A DNA stretch of 64,000 nucleotides. It comes from a bacterium (GTDB lineage: Bacteria > Planctomycetota > Planctomycetia > Pirellulales > Pirellulaceae). The notes beneath the pieces were generated by a model that was not told the origin of the DNA, made no database searches, and worked only from the letters and a program-made list of their open reading frames with translations. How positions within the stretch are numbered: position 1 is the stretch's first letter; each line of letters begins with the position of its first letter. The stretch spans positions 186,001 to 250,000 of the forward strand of contig JAUIGN010000008.1 in assembly GCA_030430075.1 (NCBI GenBank), given 5' to 3'. The translations under genes and the position numbers were made by a program. Below, piece by piece: positions 27,365 to 38,833 of this stretch.

Positions 27365-29647
27365 ATGGAGAGGCGATATACTGTTTCGGGGGGGGTAGGT
27401 CGGTTGGCCTGGTTGGTCTTGCTGCCGCTGGTTTTTGCGCTCGGATGCTCGGGGGCGAGCGTTCCGGCGGAAACGGCCCGCTTGGTCGCCGAATCGGACG
27501 GCCTGCCGCTCGCGGCGGCTGAGCCCGGTGGGCCGGAATTTCCGTCAGATTCCGAGGATGAGGCAGACGGGAAAACGGACGACGGGAAAACGGCGCCGGA
27601 CCGCGGCGGACAAGATTCAGCCCCGCCCGAAGGTGCGGCCCGCAATCCGTTTGCGCGCCGCATCGCCAACGTGCCCGATTTTCCTCGCGACATGGAGTGG
27701 TTGAACACCGGTGGGCCGCTCCGCAAGCGAGATTTGAAGGGCAAATTCGTCATTCTCGATTTCTGGACGTACTGCTGCATCAATTGCATTCATATCTTGC
27801 CCGAGCTGAAAAAGCTCGAGCAGGCCTACCCGAACGAGCTGGTCGTGATCGGTGTCCATTCGGCGAAGTTTGAGACCGAGAAAGGAACCAAAAACATCGA
27901 GGAGGCGATACTTCGCTACGAAATCGAGCATCCGGTTGTGAACGACCATCAGCATCAGATTTGGAACATGTTTGGGGTCCGGAGTTGGCCGACCGTGTTG
28001 ATGCTTGATCCCGAAGGGCAGGCAGTCTGGTACAAACCGGGGGAGATCCAATTCGAGGAGTTGGATGCGATTCTGCAGGCCGCTTTGCCCTATTATCGCG
28101 AGCGGGGATTGCTGGATGAGACGCCCCTCCGCTTCGATTTGCTGGCGCATCGCCAGCGGGCGACGCCGCTCCGGTTCCCCGGCAAGGTGCTCGCGGATCC
28201 GCCCGGCGATCGGCTCTTCGTGACCGACAGCAACCACAATCGAATTGTGGTCACGAATCTGGCCGGTGAACTCCTGTATACAATCGGCAGCGGGGCCATC
28301 GGCAGCCAGGATGGCGACTATGGGGCGGCGACCTTCGATCATCCCCAAGGGCTGGCGCTGCACGGTCAGACACTTTACGTCGCGGATACGGAGAACCACC
28401 TGTTGCGGAAGGTCGACCTCCAGCAACAGGTCGTGACGACGATTGCCGGCCAAGGGGTCCAGGGCCGCAATCCGTGGCTGGGACTTGACCGAAATGCCAC
28501 CATTGATGACTTGCCGGACCGCTTTGTGGCGGCGCCCAGAGAGGCGGCCTTGAACAGCCCCTGGGCATTGTGGGTGCATGAAGACGACCTCTACATTGCG
28601 ATGGCGGGCCCCCACCAGATCTGGAAGATGACGCTGGATGAGAAGGAGATCGGCCCGTATGCCGGCAATGGACGCGAGGACATTGTTGATGGTCCGTTGC
28701 TCCCCAAACGTCCCTACCAGCAGGGATATGCTTCGTTCGCTCAGCCAAGCGGCCTGACGTCCGATGGTACCCGGTTGTTCGTTGCGGACAGTGAGGGGAG
28801 TTCCATTCGGGCGGTGCCGTTCGAATCGGACGGGGAGGTGCGGACGGTCATCGGCACCGCCGATCTGCCCCACTCCCGCCTGTTTACCTTCGGCGATCAG
28901 GATGGGCCGCGCGAAGAGGTGCTGTTGCAGCACGCGTTGGGTGTGGAGTATGTCGACGGGCAGATTTTTGTGGCCGACACATACAATAACAAGATCAAGG
29001 TGGTCGATGCGAAGACGGGCGAGACTCGGACGCTCGCTGGGACCGGGGAGCCGGGCGCAAGCGACTTACCGCCGCAATTCGACGAGCCGGCCGGCATTGC
29101 CCATGCCAAGGGGCGGCTGTATGTCGCTGATACCAATAATCACTTGATTCGCACGGTCGACGTGGCAACGGGAAAGGTCGGGACACTGACGATCTCCGGC
29201 CTGGAACCACCCCGCGTGAAGCCGCCGGTCGTGACGCCCGATTTCTCTGCGTCTCCGCAGGTCAATGTTGATTCGGCGAGCGTTCGGCCGGCGGACGGGA
29301 AGGTTCGGATGTCGATCGCCCTGGCGCTGCCGGCAGGCTGGAAACTTAACCCGGCAGCGCCCTTGAACTACTGGCTGGAGGACCTGGACGAAGGCGGTCC
29401 GCTGGCGGTCGACTCCGGGGGGGCTGAGGTGCAGGCGGATGGGCGGGACTTGTACTTTGATGTGCCGGTCGATGGCCAAGGGGCGGACACGCTCCGCGTC
29501 GCCCTGGCCTTCTATTACTGCCAGGAGGGGAATGAAGGGCTCTGCAAAATGGGAAGCGTCGTCTGGACCGTTCCTCTGCAGGTGTCGCCCGCCGGGGGAC
29601 GTAATCCGGTCTTGCTGCCCCACGAGGTGAACCTCGCCGCCCCGTAA
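27365..29647 (+). CDS. thioredoxin-fold/NHL-repeat protein (NHLRC2-like)
   Basis: A 760-residue envelope protein. An N-terminal hydrophobic segment ends in FALGC (Cys28), a weak lipobox, so it may be a lipoprotein. After an acidic low-complexity linker (40-95), a thioredoxin-like domain starts with FVILDFWTYCCINC, whose CINC (C138-C141) is the redox pair. It continues with VIGVHSAKFETEKGT and a cis-Pro region SWPTVLML. From about 260 to 620, NHL beta-propeller blades recur (LFVTDSNHNRIVVTNL; LYVADTENHLLRKVD; IFVADTYNNKIKVVD; LYVADTNNHLIRTVD). A C-terminal beta domain resembles thiol-interchange protein N-domains. The architecture equals animal NHLRC2, whose biochemical role is unresolved. Confidence 0.9.
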   Translation: MERRYTVSGGVGRLAWLVLLPLVFALGCSGASVPAETARLVAESDGLPLAAAEPGGPEFPSDSEDEADGKTDDGKTAPDRGGQDSAPPEGAARNPFARRIANVPDFPRDMEWLNTGGPLRKRDLKGKFVILDFWTYCCINCIHILPELKKLEQAYPNELVVIGVHSAKFETEKGTKNIEEAILRYEIEHPVVNDHQHQIWNMFGVRSWPTVLMLDPEGQAVWYKPGEIQFEELDAILQAALPYYRERGLLDETPLRFDLLAHRQRATPLRFPGKVLADPPGDRLFVTDSNHNRIVVTNLAGELLYTIGSGAIGSQDGDYGAATFDHPQGLALHGQTLYVADTENHLLRKVDLQQQVVTTIAGQGVQGRNPWLGLDRNATIDDLPDRFVAAPREAALNSPWALWVHEDDLYIAMAGPHQIWKMTLDEKEIGPYAGNGREDIVDGPLLPKRPYQQGYASFAQPSGLTSDGTRLFVADSEGSSIRAVPFESDGEVRTVIGTADLPHSRLFTFGDQDGPREEVLLQHALGVEYVDGQIFVADTYNNKIKVVDAKTGETRTLAGTGEPGASDLPPQFDEPAGIAHAKGRLYVADTNNHLIRTVDVATGKVGTLTISGLEPPRVKPPVVTPDFSASPQVNVDSASVRPADGKVRMSIALALPAGWKLNPAAPLNYWLEDLDEGGPLAVDSGGAEVQADGRDLYFDVPVDGQGADTLRVALAFYYCQEGNEGLCKMGSVVWTVPLQVSPAGGRNPVLLPHEVNLAAP

Positions 29648-29790
29648 CGTGTCGGTCCATAAGGTATCGGGCCGGTGTGGAGAAATTTGGTCCGGCATTG
29701 GTCGGGGATGCAGCCATTGGTCGGGAAAGCAGAGCACAGCCGGCCGGGTCGCGCACGTTGCCTGGCCTATCGTGGTTGTTAACCTGGCAT

Positions 29791-29818
29791 CGTTGCCCGT
29801 ACGACGTTGCCCGTACGA
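29791..29818 (+). repeat. 2 x 14-bp tandem repeat
   Basis: CGTTGCCCGTACGA occurs twice head to tail in the spacer upstream of the rRNA promoter. Each unit contains the self-complementary CGTACG. It may bind a regulator or simply be a slippage product. Confidence 0.6.
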
Positions 29819-29947
29819 CCTCAGGTGTGCGCCACAGTTCGTATTGCGGAATTGTTTAGAAAGTATGATGAAGGGGGTTTGACGAACCCGGGGATTGCCC
29901 CTAAATTTAGTCCCTTGGTTGGTTGTTGCGGTCGTCGCCCGGTCGCG

Positions 29948-29989
29948 GCCTGAACAAGTTCAAGTGGTCGACGCCTGAACCAGTTCAAG
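29948..29989 (+). repeat. two 17-bp direct repeats with internal dyads
   Basis: GCCTGAACAAGTTCAAG at 29948-29964 and GCCTGAACCAGTTCAAG at 29973-29989 differ at one position. Each contains the inverted half-sites TTGAAC/GAAC..GTTC, and the two are spaced 25 bp start to start. They lie 60-100 bp upstream of the rRNA promoter candidate, in a position suited to an activator or Fis-like factor. Confidence 0.6.
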
Positions 29990-30047
29990 CCAACAGGCCT
30001 GAGCACGTGGCATTATCTCGAACGGCAAACAAAAGTTCGAGCAGCCA

Positions 30048-30076
30048 TTGACACCGGTCGCAAGCAACGATAGATT
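30048..30076 (+). promoter_or_regulatory. putative rRNA promoter
   Basis: TTGACA at 30048-30053, a 17-bp spacer, and TAGATT at 30071-30076. The consensus -35 and ideal spacing make this the best promoter in the upstream region. Transcription would start near 30083, about 110 nt before boxA and 315 nt before the 23S rRNA. Confidence 0.6.
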
Positions 30077-30193
30077 TGGCTGTTTCCACCTGAGGCAAAT
30101 TGTTGCCAGGTGCCGGCGGTAAGAAATTTGGTTCTGGATATTGTTTGCAGAGCCTGACTTCTGTCCGCTGGGACAGTCGGCCGGCAGGCCGGA

Positions 30194-30206
30194 TGCTCTT
30201 TGACAA
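30194..30206 (+). promoter_or_regulatory. rRNA antitermination boxA
   Basis: TGCTCTTTGACAA matches 12 of 13 positions of the boxA core TGCTCTTTAACAA found before 23S rRNA in E. coli. BoxA RNA binds NusB-S10 and protects rRNA transcription from Rho. It lies about 190 nt before the mature 23S 5' end. Confidence 0.75.
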
Positions 30207-30395
30207 TTTGGTTGTGAAGGTAAATGGCATCTTCGCAGGACGTGTTGCGTTGTGGGTTCAGCCCGTGGCGTAACGTTTGTTCTGCAATTTTGTTCTTAGT
30301 TTAGCGCTTTAGACGAATTGAGAATTGTTACTTGGATTGTTAAGTGCGATCACCCGCCTGGCGAAGGTTGGGCGGCAATTCATGGCGAGAGCTTT

Positions 30396-33346
<2,951 letters not shown>

Positions 33347-33439
33347 AACGCTTTCAATTCGGCGCTAAGCAAGAACGCCATTTACCAAATCACAACCAAA
33401 CACCGGGCGTGTCGCGCCTTCAACGGACGACACGTTCCT

Positions 33440-33548
<109 letters not shown>

Positions 33549-33562
33549 TTTTTAAGCATTCA

Positions 33563-33596
33563 AAGCCTTCGCGGGTCACCGCGAAGGCTTTTTTTT
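33563..33596 (+). terminator. Rho-independent terminator of the rRNA unit
   Basis: AAGCCTTCGCGG (33563-33574), loop GTCA, then CCGCGAAGGCTT (33579-33590), a perfect 12-bp stem, followed by a T run to 33596. It ends the 23S-5S transcript. Confidence 0.95.
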
Positions 33597-33919
33597 GATC
33601 AGTCGCCAGGTCCGACTCGTCAGCGGCCACGGCTTGTTCGACCGGGCCGGTCTTCGTCCGTTGGGCGTGAGCCGCAACACGGTGCAATTCGCATCCCCCA
33701 ATGACATTCGCAACGTGTCGCCAGACAAGGCGTTGACTCGGACGTTCGGCCCGGTTGTGTTGATGGCTGGGGGCACGCGGAGGTGAGCGTGTCCCGGTGT
33801 GGTGCCCCCAATTTCTGTACCAGGGGTAAGTCAGAGCCAGGATTGGGGCCAGGGTTACGCATGAACCTGTTGGAGTGAGTGCCTTGCCCGAGCTGCGGGC
33901 CGCTTGGGGCCGGAGCGGA
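33597..33919. other. non-coding spacer
   Basis: 323 bp between the rRNA terminator and the stop of larC (-). It includes a short piece of the interspersed repeat at 33658-33673 (CCGTTGGGCGTGAGCC). Overlapping ORFs on both strands have no recognisable product. No terminator for larC was found. Confidence 0.4.
33658..33673 (+). repeat. partial interspersed repeat copy
   Basis: CCGTTGGGCGTGAGCC matches 15 of 16 positions of the core CCGTTGGGCGTTAGCC of the unit at 20401-20436. The flanking parts of the repeat are not preserved. Confidence 0.4.
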
Positions 33920-35086
33920 TCAGCCTTCTTGCCAGGCGTGGCGGGCTGCGTTGTAGAGCTGTTGGAGCGGGACGCCGTGGGTTTCGGCCGCCTGGCGGCA
34001 CGATTCGTATTCGGGTGAAAAGCTCGTGCTCCCATCGGCCAAGGTGGCCAGTTTTCCTTGGATTTCTCCCCATTCGGTCGTCACCGAGTGGGGGCGACGG
34101 GCAAGCTTATGGCGGCTGGCTGCCCAGCGGCGAATGCCCAGCGTCGAGGTTTCGCGAAAGAGGATCGATTCCAGTGGTGCGAGGTCCTGTGGCTGGCAGA
34201 GTACGCTGATTTTCGTGCCCGGGCGGTTTTTTTTCATCTGGATGGAAGTTGTGTAAACGTCCAGCGCGCCGGCTTCCGCCAGCAGCGCGGTGCAGTGCCC
34301 GAGGATTTCGCCCGAGACGTCATCGATGTTGGTCTCCAGGACCCAGATCTGGTCTTCTTGGCGGGGGTGATCAGTGCTTCCAGCCAGCAAGCGGAGGAGG
34401 TTTGCCTGGGAGTCGAGCTGGCGAGTTCCGGCGCCATAGCCAATCGAGTCGATTTGCATGGCCGGCAGCGGTCCAAATTCATCGACCACCGTGGCCACGA
34501 TGGCGGCTCCGGTGGGGGTGGTGAGTTCGGCGGCAATGGCGGAAGTTGCCAGCGGAACGCCGATCAATAGTTCGGCCGTTGCCGGCGCCGGAATACCGAC
34601 TCGGCCATGGGCGATCGTGACGTGGCCCGTTCCCGTGGGGATCGGCGAGCAGACGATGCGGTCGAGCTGAAGCAAATCAAGGCCGATGGCGCAGCCGACG
34701 ATGTCGGCGATCGAGTCGACCGCGCCGACTTCGTGAAAGTGGACTTTCCGAAGGGTTGTGCCGTGCACCTTCGCCTCGGCTTCACCGAGACGCGTGAAGA
34801 TCCGCTTCGCCAGCTCCTGCTGGCTGGCCGTCAGGCGACTCCCGTCGATCATGTCGGTGATGTGGTGCAGGTGACGATGCGCATGCTCCGGTTCGTGGAC
34901 GACGTCGACCTTGGTGGCTCGAAAGCCCTTGCGGGTGACCTCCTCACGTGTCAGCCGGCAGCTTGGCAGGCCCAATGAGTCGATCCCCGCCTGGATGGCG
35001 GCCAGGTCGACGCCGGCATCAACCAGGGCGCCCAGCGTCATGTCTCCGCTGATTCCACTCGTACAATCCAGATAGGCAATTTTCAT
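33920..35086 (-). CDS. larC: nickel pincer cofactor biosynthesis protein LarC
   Basis: LarC inserts nickel into the pyridinium-derived pincer nucleotide to complete the cofactor of lactate racemase and relatives. The ATG at 35086 gives MKIAYLDCTSGISGDMTLGAL; an ATG 18 bp upstream is less likely, having no binding site. Of 388 residues, the N-terminal domain has a His-rich stretch (HEPEHAHRHLHHI, about 65-77) and VHFHEVGAVDSIADIVG. The C-terminal domain begins at WVLETNIDDVSGEILG and contains KKNRPGTKISVLC. Both domains are in one frame, unlike lactobacilli, where a frameshift splits them. larA, larB and larE are not in the window. It is divergent from rpsL. Confidence 0.93.
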   Translation of the reverse strand: MKIAYLDCTSGISGDMTLGALVDAGVDLAAIQAGIDSLGLPSCRLTREEVTRKGFRATKVDVVHEPEHAHRHLHHITDMIDGSRLTASQQELAKRIFTRLGEAEAKVHGTTLRKVHFHEVGAVDSIADIVGCAIGLDLLQLDRIVCSPIPTGTGHVTIAHGRVGIPAPATAELLIGVPLATSAIAAELTTPTGAAIVATVVDEFGPLPAMQIDSIGYGAGTRQLDSQANLLRLLAGSTDHPRQEDQIWVLETNIDDVSGEILGHCTALLAEAGALDVYTTSIQMKKNRPGTKISVLCQPQDLAPLESILFRETSTLGIRRWAASRHKLARRPHSVTTEWGEIQGKLATLADGSTSFSPEYESCRQAAETHGVPLQQLYNAARHAWQEG

Positions 35087-35234
35087 TTTGGGCTCTTCGG
35101 TCATCGGTCATCGAGGAGGCGGCACGCATGATCGCGGCGCAATCATGAACAATTTGGGGCGGCTCGCAACCGGCGGCAAGTGCAAAACGCGAAAATCGGC
35201 CCGGCTTCCCCAGATGGGGCGAAGGTTGCTTGCT

Positions 35235-35279
35235 GTCAGACTTCTGCCCTTCCGTCAGACTTCTGCCCGTCAGACTGCC
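35235..35279 (+). repeat. short direct repeats
   Basis: GTCAGACTTCTGCCC occurs at 35235-35249 and 35254-35268, followed by GTCAGACTGCC at 35269-35279. They lie about 110 bp upstream of rpsL, just before the putative promoter, so a regulatory role is possible. Confidence 0.65.
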
Positions 35280-35317
35280 GGACGGCAAAACTTGCCGCGG
35301 ATCGTTGGGGTTCCGCC

Positions 35318-35345
35318 TTGACAGTTGCCATGAAACGGGTAACTT
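35318..35345 (+). promoter_or_regulatory. putative promoter of the ribosomal protein block
   Basis: TTGACA at 35318-35323 with a 16-bp spacer to TAACTT at 35340-35345. The -35 is perfect and the -10 weak. It lies about 45 bp before the rpsL ATG. Confidence 0.4.
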
Positions 35346-35390
35346 GGTGGATTCCCCAACCCGTAAGTTTCGAGGTAGACTGACAAACCG

Positions 35391-35759
35391 ATGCCCACGA
35401 TCAACCAGCTAGTACGCCGCAACCGAAAAAAGAAGCGGAAGTTCACCAAGGCGCCGGTGCTGGACCGGTGCCCGCAAAAGCAGGGCGTGTGCCTGCAGGT
35501 GCGTACGATGACACCCAAGAAGCCGAATTCGGCTCTGCGGAAGATCACCCGTGTTCGGCTTTCGAATGGCAAGGAAGTCACCGTGTACATTCCGGGAGAG
35601 GGGCACAACCTGCAGGAACACTCGATTGTGTTGGTCCGCGGCGGTCGTGTTCGTGACCTGCCTGGTGTCCGCTATCAGGTGGTCCGGGGTGCTCGCGACA
35701 CCTTGGGCGTCGATGGGCGTCGGCAGTCACGCAGTCGGTATGGCGCCAAGCGGCCCTAG
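35391..35759 (+). CDS. rpsL: 30S ribosomal protein S12
   Basis: Decoding-centre protein of the small subunit, 122 residues. The family core [11 protein letters not shown] (K43 retained), [10 protein letters not shown] and [12 protein letters not shown] is intact. At E. coli position 88 (with Met) it has Arg where most bacteria have Lys; K88R is a known streptomycin-resistance change elsewhere. The N-terminal [10 protein letters not shown] supports the ATG at 35391. It is the first gene of the ribosomal protein block, followed by rpsG after a 185-bp spacer that carries tandem repeats. Confidence 0.98.
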   Translation: MPTINQLVRRNRKKKRKFTKAPVLDRCPQKQGVCLQVRTMTPKKPNSALRKITRVRLSNGKEVTVYIPGEGHNLQEHSIVLVRGGRVRDLPGVRYQVVRGARDTLGVDGRRQSRSRYGAKRP

Positions 35760-35776
35760 GAAGTTTTGGCTGGATT

Positions 35777-35827
35777 GGCCGGCTGGTTGGGTCGGCCGGC
35801 TGGTTGGATGGGCCGGCGGTCGGTCGG
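35777..35827 (+). repeat. 3 x 17-bp tandem repeat between rpsL and rpsG
   Basis: Units GGCCGGCTGGTTGGGTC (35777), GGCCGGCTGGTTGGATG (35794) and a degenerate third (35811) lie in the rpsL-rpsG spacer. Such spacers are usually short, so the repeats lengthen it. Confidence 0.7.
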
Positions 35828-35944
35828 GATTGGCCGGTCGCGGTTGCCCTGCGAGGTGGGGACGATTGACGCAGGTTGGCGTCCTGCGAGTCACAAGGCT
35901 ACGAGTCACAGAACAACGCATAACAGGACCATTTGGACGAGCCC

Positions 35945-36415
35945 ATGGGCGCAATTACTGCCAGTCGAAAAACATTAAAGCCGGATCCTCGCCACAACTC
36001 TGTTTTGGCGGGCAAGTTTGTGAACTGCCTGATGCTGGATGGGAAGAAGTCGATCGCCCTCAAGGTGTTTTACGACGCGCTGGAGATCATCCACAAGAAG
36101 GTGCCGGACGTCGAGCCGATTGAGGTGTTTCATACGGCCATCGAGAACATCAAGCCGTCGATCGAAGTTCGGTCGAAGCGCGTTGGTGGTGCAGCCTACC
36201 AGGTACCGATGCAGGTCAATCGGACGCGACAGCAGTCCTTGGCGATTCGTTGGTTGTTGATCGCGGTGCGGGAGAAGAAGGGGCGCCCCACGTCCCACAA
36301 GCTGGCGGACGAGGTGCTGGCCGCATACAACCGCGAGGGGTCGGCCATGACACGTCGAGAGAACGTCCACCGCATGGCAGAGGCGAACAAAGCGTTTGCT
36401 CACTTTGCGTGGTAG
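35945..36415 (+). CDS. rpsG: 30S ribosomal protein S7
   Basis: Nucleates assembly of the 16S 3' domain and lines the E site. At 156 residues it is the normal length. The ATG at 35945 gives [19 protein letters not shown]; a TTG 12 bp upstream is less likely. Recognisable segments are [40 protein letters not shown], and [21 protein letters not shown] followed by [13 protein letters not shown]. It sits between S12 and EF-G, the standard str-operon order. The tuf gene that commonly follows is not present. Confidence 0.98.
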   Translation: MGAITASRKTLKPDPRHNSVLAGKFVNCLMLDGKKSIALKVFYDALEIIHKKVPDVEPIEVFHTAIENIKPSIEVRSKRVGGAAYQVPMQVNRTRQQSLAIRWLLIAVREKKGRPTSHKLADEVLAAYNREGSAMTRRENVHRMAEANKAFAHFAW

Positions 36416-36511
36416 TCTCGCGAGAACCAACTGGCCGCAGCTCGTTCGCCGATCTGCGGCTTTCTTTTTGCGCCCAGCGGGTGACCGCGGGTGTTCAGGC
36501 AGTGCCCAAAA

Positions 36512-38596
36512 ATGTCTCGAAAGTTATCCCAGCTCCGAAATATCGGCGTCATCGCGCACATTGACGCCGGCAAGACGACCGTTACCGAGCGAATGCTGTT
36601 TTCGGCCGGGGCCAAGCATCGAGTTGGGGAGGTTGATAAGGGAACCACGGAGACGGATTCGGATCCCGAAGAGCAGGAGCGGGGGATCACGATCTACTCG
36701 GCCTGCGTCACGTTCGAGTGGCAGGATGTGCATATCAACTTGCTGGATACACCAGGGCATGTCGATTTCACGGCGGAAGTCGAGCGGTGTCTGCGGGTTC
36801 TCGACGGGGCGGTCGTTGTGTTCAGTGCGCGCGAAGGGGTGGAGGCGCAGAGCGAAACGGTCTGGCGACAGGCGGATCGTTACCGGGTGCCGCGCCTCGC
36901 CTTTATCAACAAGATGGATCGCGAGGGTGCTCGCTTTGACGAAGTCTTTGAAGAGATTGGGGCCCGTCTGGGCGCCAGTCCGGTTGCCGTTCAGATTCCG
37001 GTCGGCGCCGGGCCTGCGCATTTTGATGATCCCTTCCGCGGGGTGATCGATCTGGTGCGGATGCGTTTCTTGCGATTTGCCGACGACGACATGAAGCCCA
37101 TCGTTGAGGACATTCCAGAAGAGTTGGCTGATGATGCTGCGTTCTGGCGGGACCAGATGCTCGAGAAGTTGTATGGTCAGAGCGACCAGTTGATGGAGCT
37201 GGCGCTGCAGGAGGCACCGATTCCCGAGACGCTGTTGGTGGACGTCTTGCGGCGGGCGACGCTGGAGATGCAGGTCCAGCCGGTCCTCTGCGGTTCTGCT
37301 CTGCGGGGCATCGGCGTGCAGCCGGTACTGGATGCCGTGGCCGCCTACTTGCCCAGTCCGCTGGATGTGCCGCCGGTTGAGGGCGAGGGCGTGGCCAAGA
37401 AGAAGGAGAAGGAGGCGCCGCACGTGGTGCGCAAGGCGGATCCGGACGAGCCATTTTGTGCCCTGGTATTCAAGGTGTTGCCGGCGAAAACGGGGGACAT
37501 CTCCTGGTTGCGGGTTTATTCCGGGAGTCTTAAGTCGAATTCTCGCGTCCTGAATGCAACGCAGGGGATCAAAGAGAATGTCGCCCAGTTGTGGCATATT
37601 CATGCCACGAAGAAAGAATTTCAGCTCGACGACGTTTCGGCCGGCGACATCGTGGGTGTAATTGGGCTCCGTCAGACGGTCACCGGAGACACGCTCTGCG
37701 ATGCGCGCGAGCCGATTCGGCTGGAGTCGATCGATTTTCCCGAAACGGTGATCTCGATGGCGATCGAGCCGGAGTCGACAACCGAGCGAAAGAAGCTGGA
37801 AGAGACGCTCGATCTGCTCAAACGCCAGGATCCGACGTTGCAGGTGGTCAGCGGCGACACGGGGCAAACGCTGGTGAGCGGAATGGGCGAGCTGCACCTG
37901 GAAGTCATCAAGAACAAGTTATTGCGCGACTTCAACCTCAATATTCGGTTTCACAAGCCGCAGGTCAGCTTCCGGGAGACGGTTGGGGCGGCGGCGGAAG
38001 TGGAGGGCGAATGCCATCGGTTGATCGGCGGGCAGCAGTTGTTTGCCAGGTTGCGCGTGCGGGTCGAGCCCGGGACGGCCGAGGGTCCGCCCGTGGCCGT
38101 GTTGAGTGCCTGCCCGCCGGACGCCTTGCCCGCGGAGATGTTGGTGGTGGCCCTCGACGAGCTGAAGGCTCGTGGCGAAGGAGGTGGGCTCATCGCCGGA
38201 TATCCGCTGACCAAGTTGCGGGTCACGGTGCTGGGCGGCGAAGCGGATGAGTCGCCTGATGAGCGGGCCTTTCGGATTGCCGCCAATGAGGCGTTCAATG
38301 CGGCGCTCGAGCAGGGAGGCAAGGTGTTGCTGGAGCCGATCATGAAGTTGGACATCGTGACCCCCGAGCAGTACTTGGGCGATTTTGTGGGCGACTTGCA
38401 GCAGCGGCGGGCCGTGATCGTCAAGACCGAGGTCCGAGGTGATGTGAACGTGATTGAAGCGCGGGCTCCCTTGAAGGAGCTGTTCGGCTACTCGAGCGCC
38501 ATGCGGAGCCTGAGTCAGGGGCGAGCCGGGTGTTCGATGGAGCCACTAGAGTACGCGCCGGCCCCGCCGGAGGTCGTGAAGGAGTATCAGATCTAG
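36512..38596 (+). CDS. elongation factor G family protein
   Basis: Translational GTPase for translocation and/or ribosome recycling, 694 residues. G motifs are AHIDAGKTT (15-23), ERGITI, DTPGHVDF and NKMDREGA. Domain IV and V ends read HLIGGQQL-like and ELFGYSSAMRSLSQGRAG, as in EF-G. The switch I region before ERGITI (GTTETDSDPEEQ) differs from the usual MDWMEQEQ of housekeeping EF-G. A Lys/Glu-rich insert (VAKKKEKEAPH) lies near residue 300. The ATG at 36512 gives MSRKLSQLRNIGVIAHID. It occupies the fusA position of the str operon, but it may be a divergent paralogue, so no fixed symbol is given. Confidence 0.93.
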   Translation: MSRKLSQLRNIGVIAHIDAGKTTVTERMLFSAGAKHRVGEVDKGTTETDSDPEEQERGITIYSACVTFEWQDVHINLLDTPGHVDFTAEVERCLRVLDGAVVVFSAREGVEAQSETVWRQADRYRVPRLAFINKMDREGARFDEVFEEIGARLGASPVAVQIPVGAGPAHFDDPFRGVIDLVRMRFLRFADDDMKPIVEDIPEELADDAAFWRDQMLEKLYGQSDQLMELALQEAPIPETLLVDVLRRATLEMQVQPVLCGSALRGIGVQPVLDAVAAYLPSPLDVPPVEGEGVAKKKEKEAPHVVRKADPDEPFCALVFKVLPAKTGDISWLRVYSGSLKSNSRVLNATQGIKENVAQLWHIHATKKEFQLDDVSAGDIVGVIGLRQTVTGDTLCDAREPIRLESIDFPETVISMAIEPESTTERKKLEETLDLLKRQDPTLQVVSGDTGQTLVSGMGELHLEVIKNKLLRDFNLNIRFHKPQVSFRETVGAAAEVEGECHRLIGGQQLFARLRVRVEPGTAEGPPVAVLSACPPDALPAEMLVVALDELKARGEGGGLIAGYPLTKLRVTVLGGEADESPDERAFRIAANEAFNAALEQGGKVLLEPIMKLDIVTPEQYLGDFVGDLQQRRAVIVKTEVRGDVNVIEARAPLKELFGYSSAMRSLSQGRAGCSMEPLEYAPAPPEVVKEYQI

Positions 38597-38724
38597 CTTG
38601 GCTGGGATTCGGGGCAAAAGGGCGAGTTGAGGCTCGCGACATGTTGCTCGGCTGCCGATGGTGGCGAAAGCTCGGCTCCAGGTGAATCGCGTTGGCCCGC
38701 ACAGTCGGCCCCCTCACCCCCGGC

Positions 38725-38755
38725 CCCTCTCCCCCAGGCAAGCTGGGGGCGAGGG
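38725..38755 (+). repeat. GC-rich imperfect inverted repeat
   Basis: CCCCTCTCCCCCAG, then GCAAG, then CTGGGGGCGAGGGG forms a 14-bp stem with one mismatch. It is preceded by CCCTCACCCCCGGC. This resembles the CCCTCACCCC-CCCTCTCCC type of interspersed intergenic repeat common in GC-rich bacteria. Confidence 0.6.
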
Positions 38756-38833
38756 GAGCCAGTGTGGGGACGAGCCAGTGTGGGGACGAGCCAGTGTGGG
38801 GACGAGCCAGTGTGGGGACGAGCCAGTGTGGGG
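38756..38833 (+). repeat. 4.9 x 16-bp tandem repeat
   Basis: Unit GAGCCAGTGTGGGGAC at 38756, 38772, 38788 and 38804, with a partial fifth at 38820. Units are identical, which points to recent expansion. No spacers separate the units, so it is not a CRISPR array. Confidence 0.9.

Larger units (their letters stand above)
29648..30395. other. rRNA upstream/leader region
   Basis: 748 bp without a gene. It contains a 14-bp tandem repeat (29791-29818), a pair of 17-bp direct repeats (29948-29989), the rRNA promoter candidate (30048-30076) and a boxA (30194-30206). No 16S rRNA and no tRNA are present. The leader between the promoter and 23S is about 310 nt. Confidence 0.7.
35087..35390. other. divergent spacer larC/rpsL
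   Basis: 304 bp holding the promoters of larC and of the ribosomal block. It contains a repeated GTCAGACTTCTGCCC (35235-35249 and 35254-35268) with a partial third copy, and a -35-like TTGACA at 35318. No gene was seen. Confidence 0.5.

Noticed and set aside
29948..29989. Possible LexA/DinR boxes
   Set aside because: The GAAC/GTTC half-sites are 2 bp apart, not the 4 bp of the Gram-positive box, and the site lies before an rRNA promoter.
29648..30395. 16S rRNA or tRNA upstream of 23S
   Set aside because: No 16S signature and no tRNA T-loop or cloverleaf were found.
38756..38833. Possible CRISPR array
   Set aside because: Identical 16-bp units abut without spacers and there are no cas genes.
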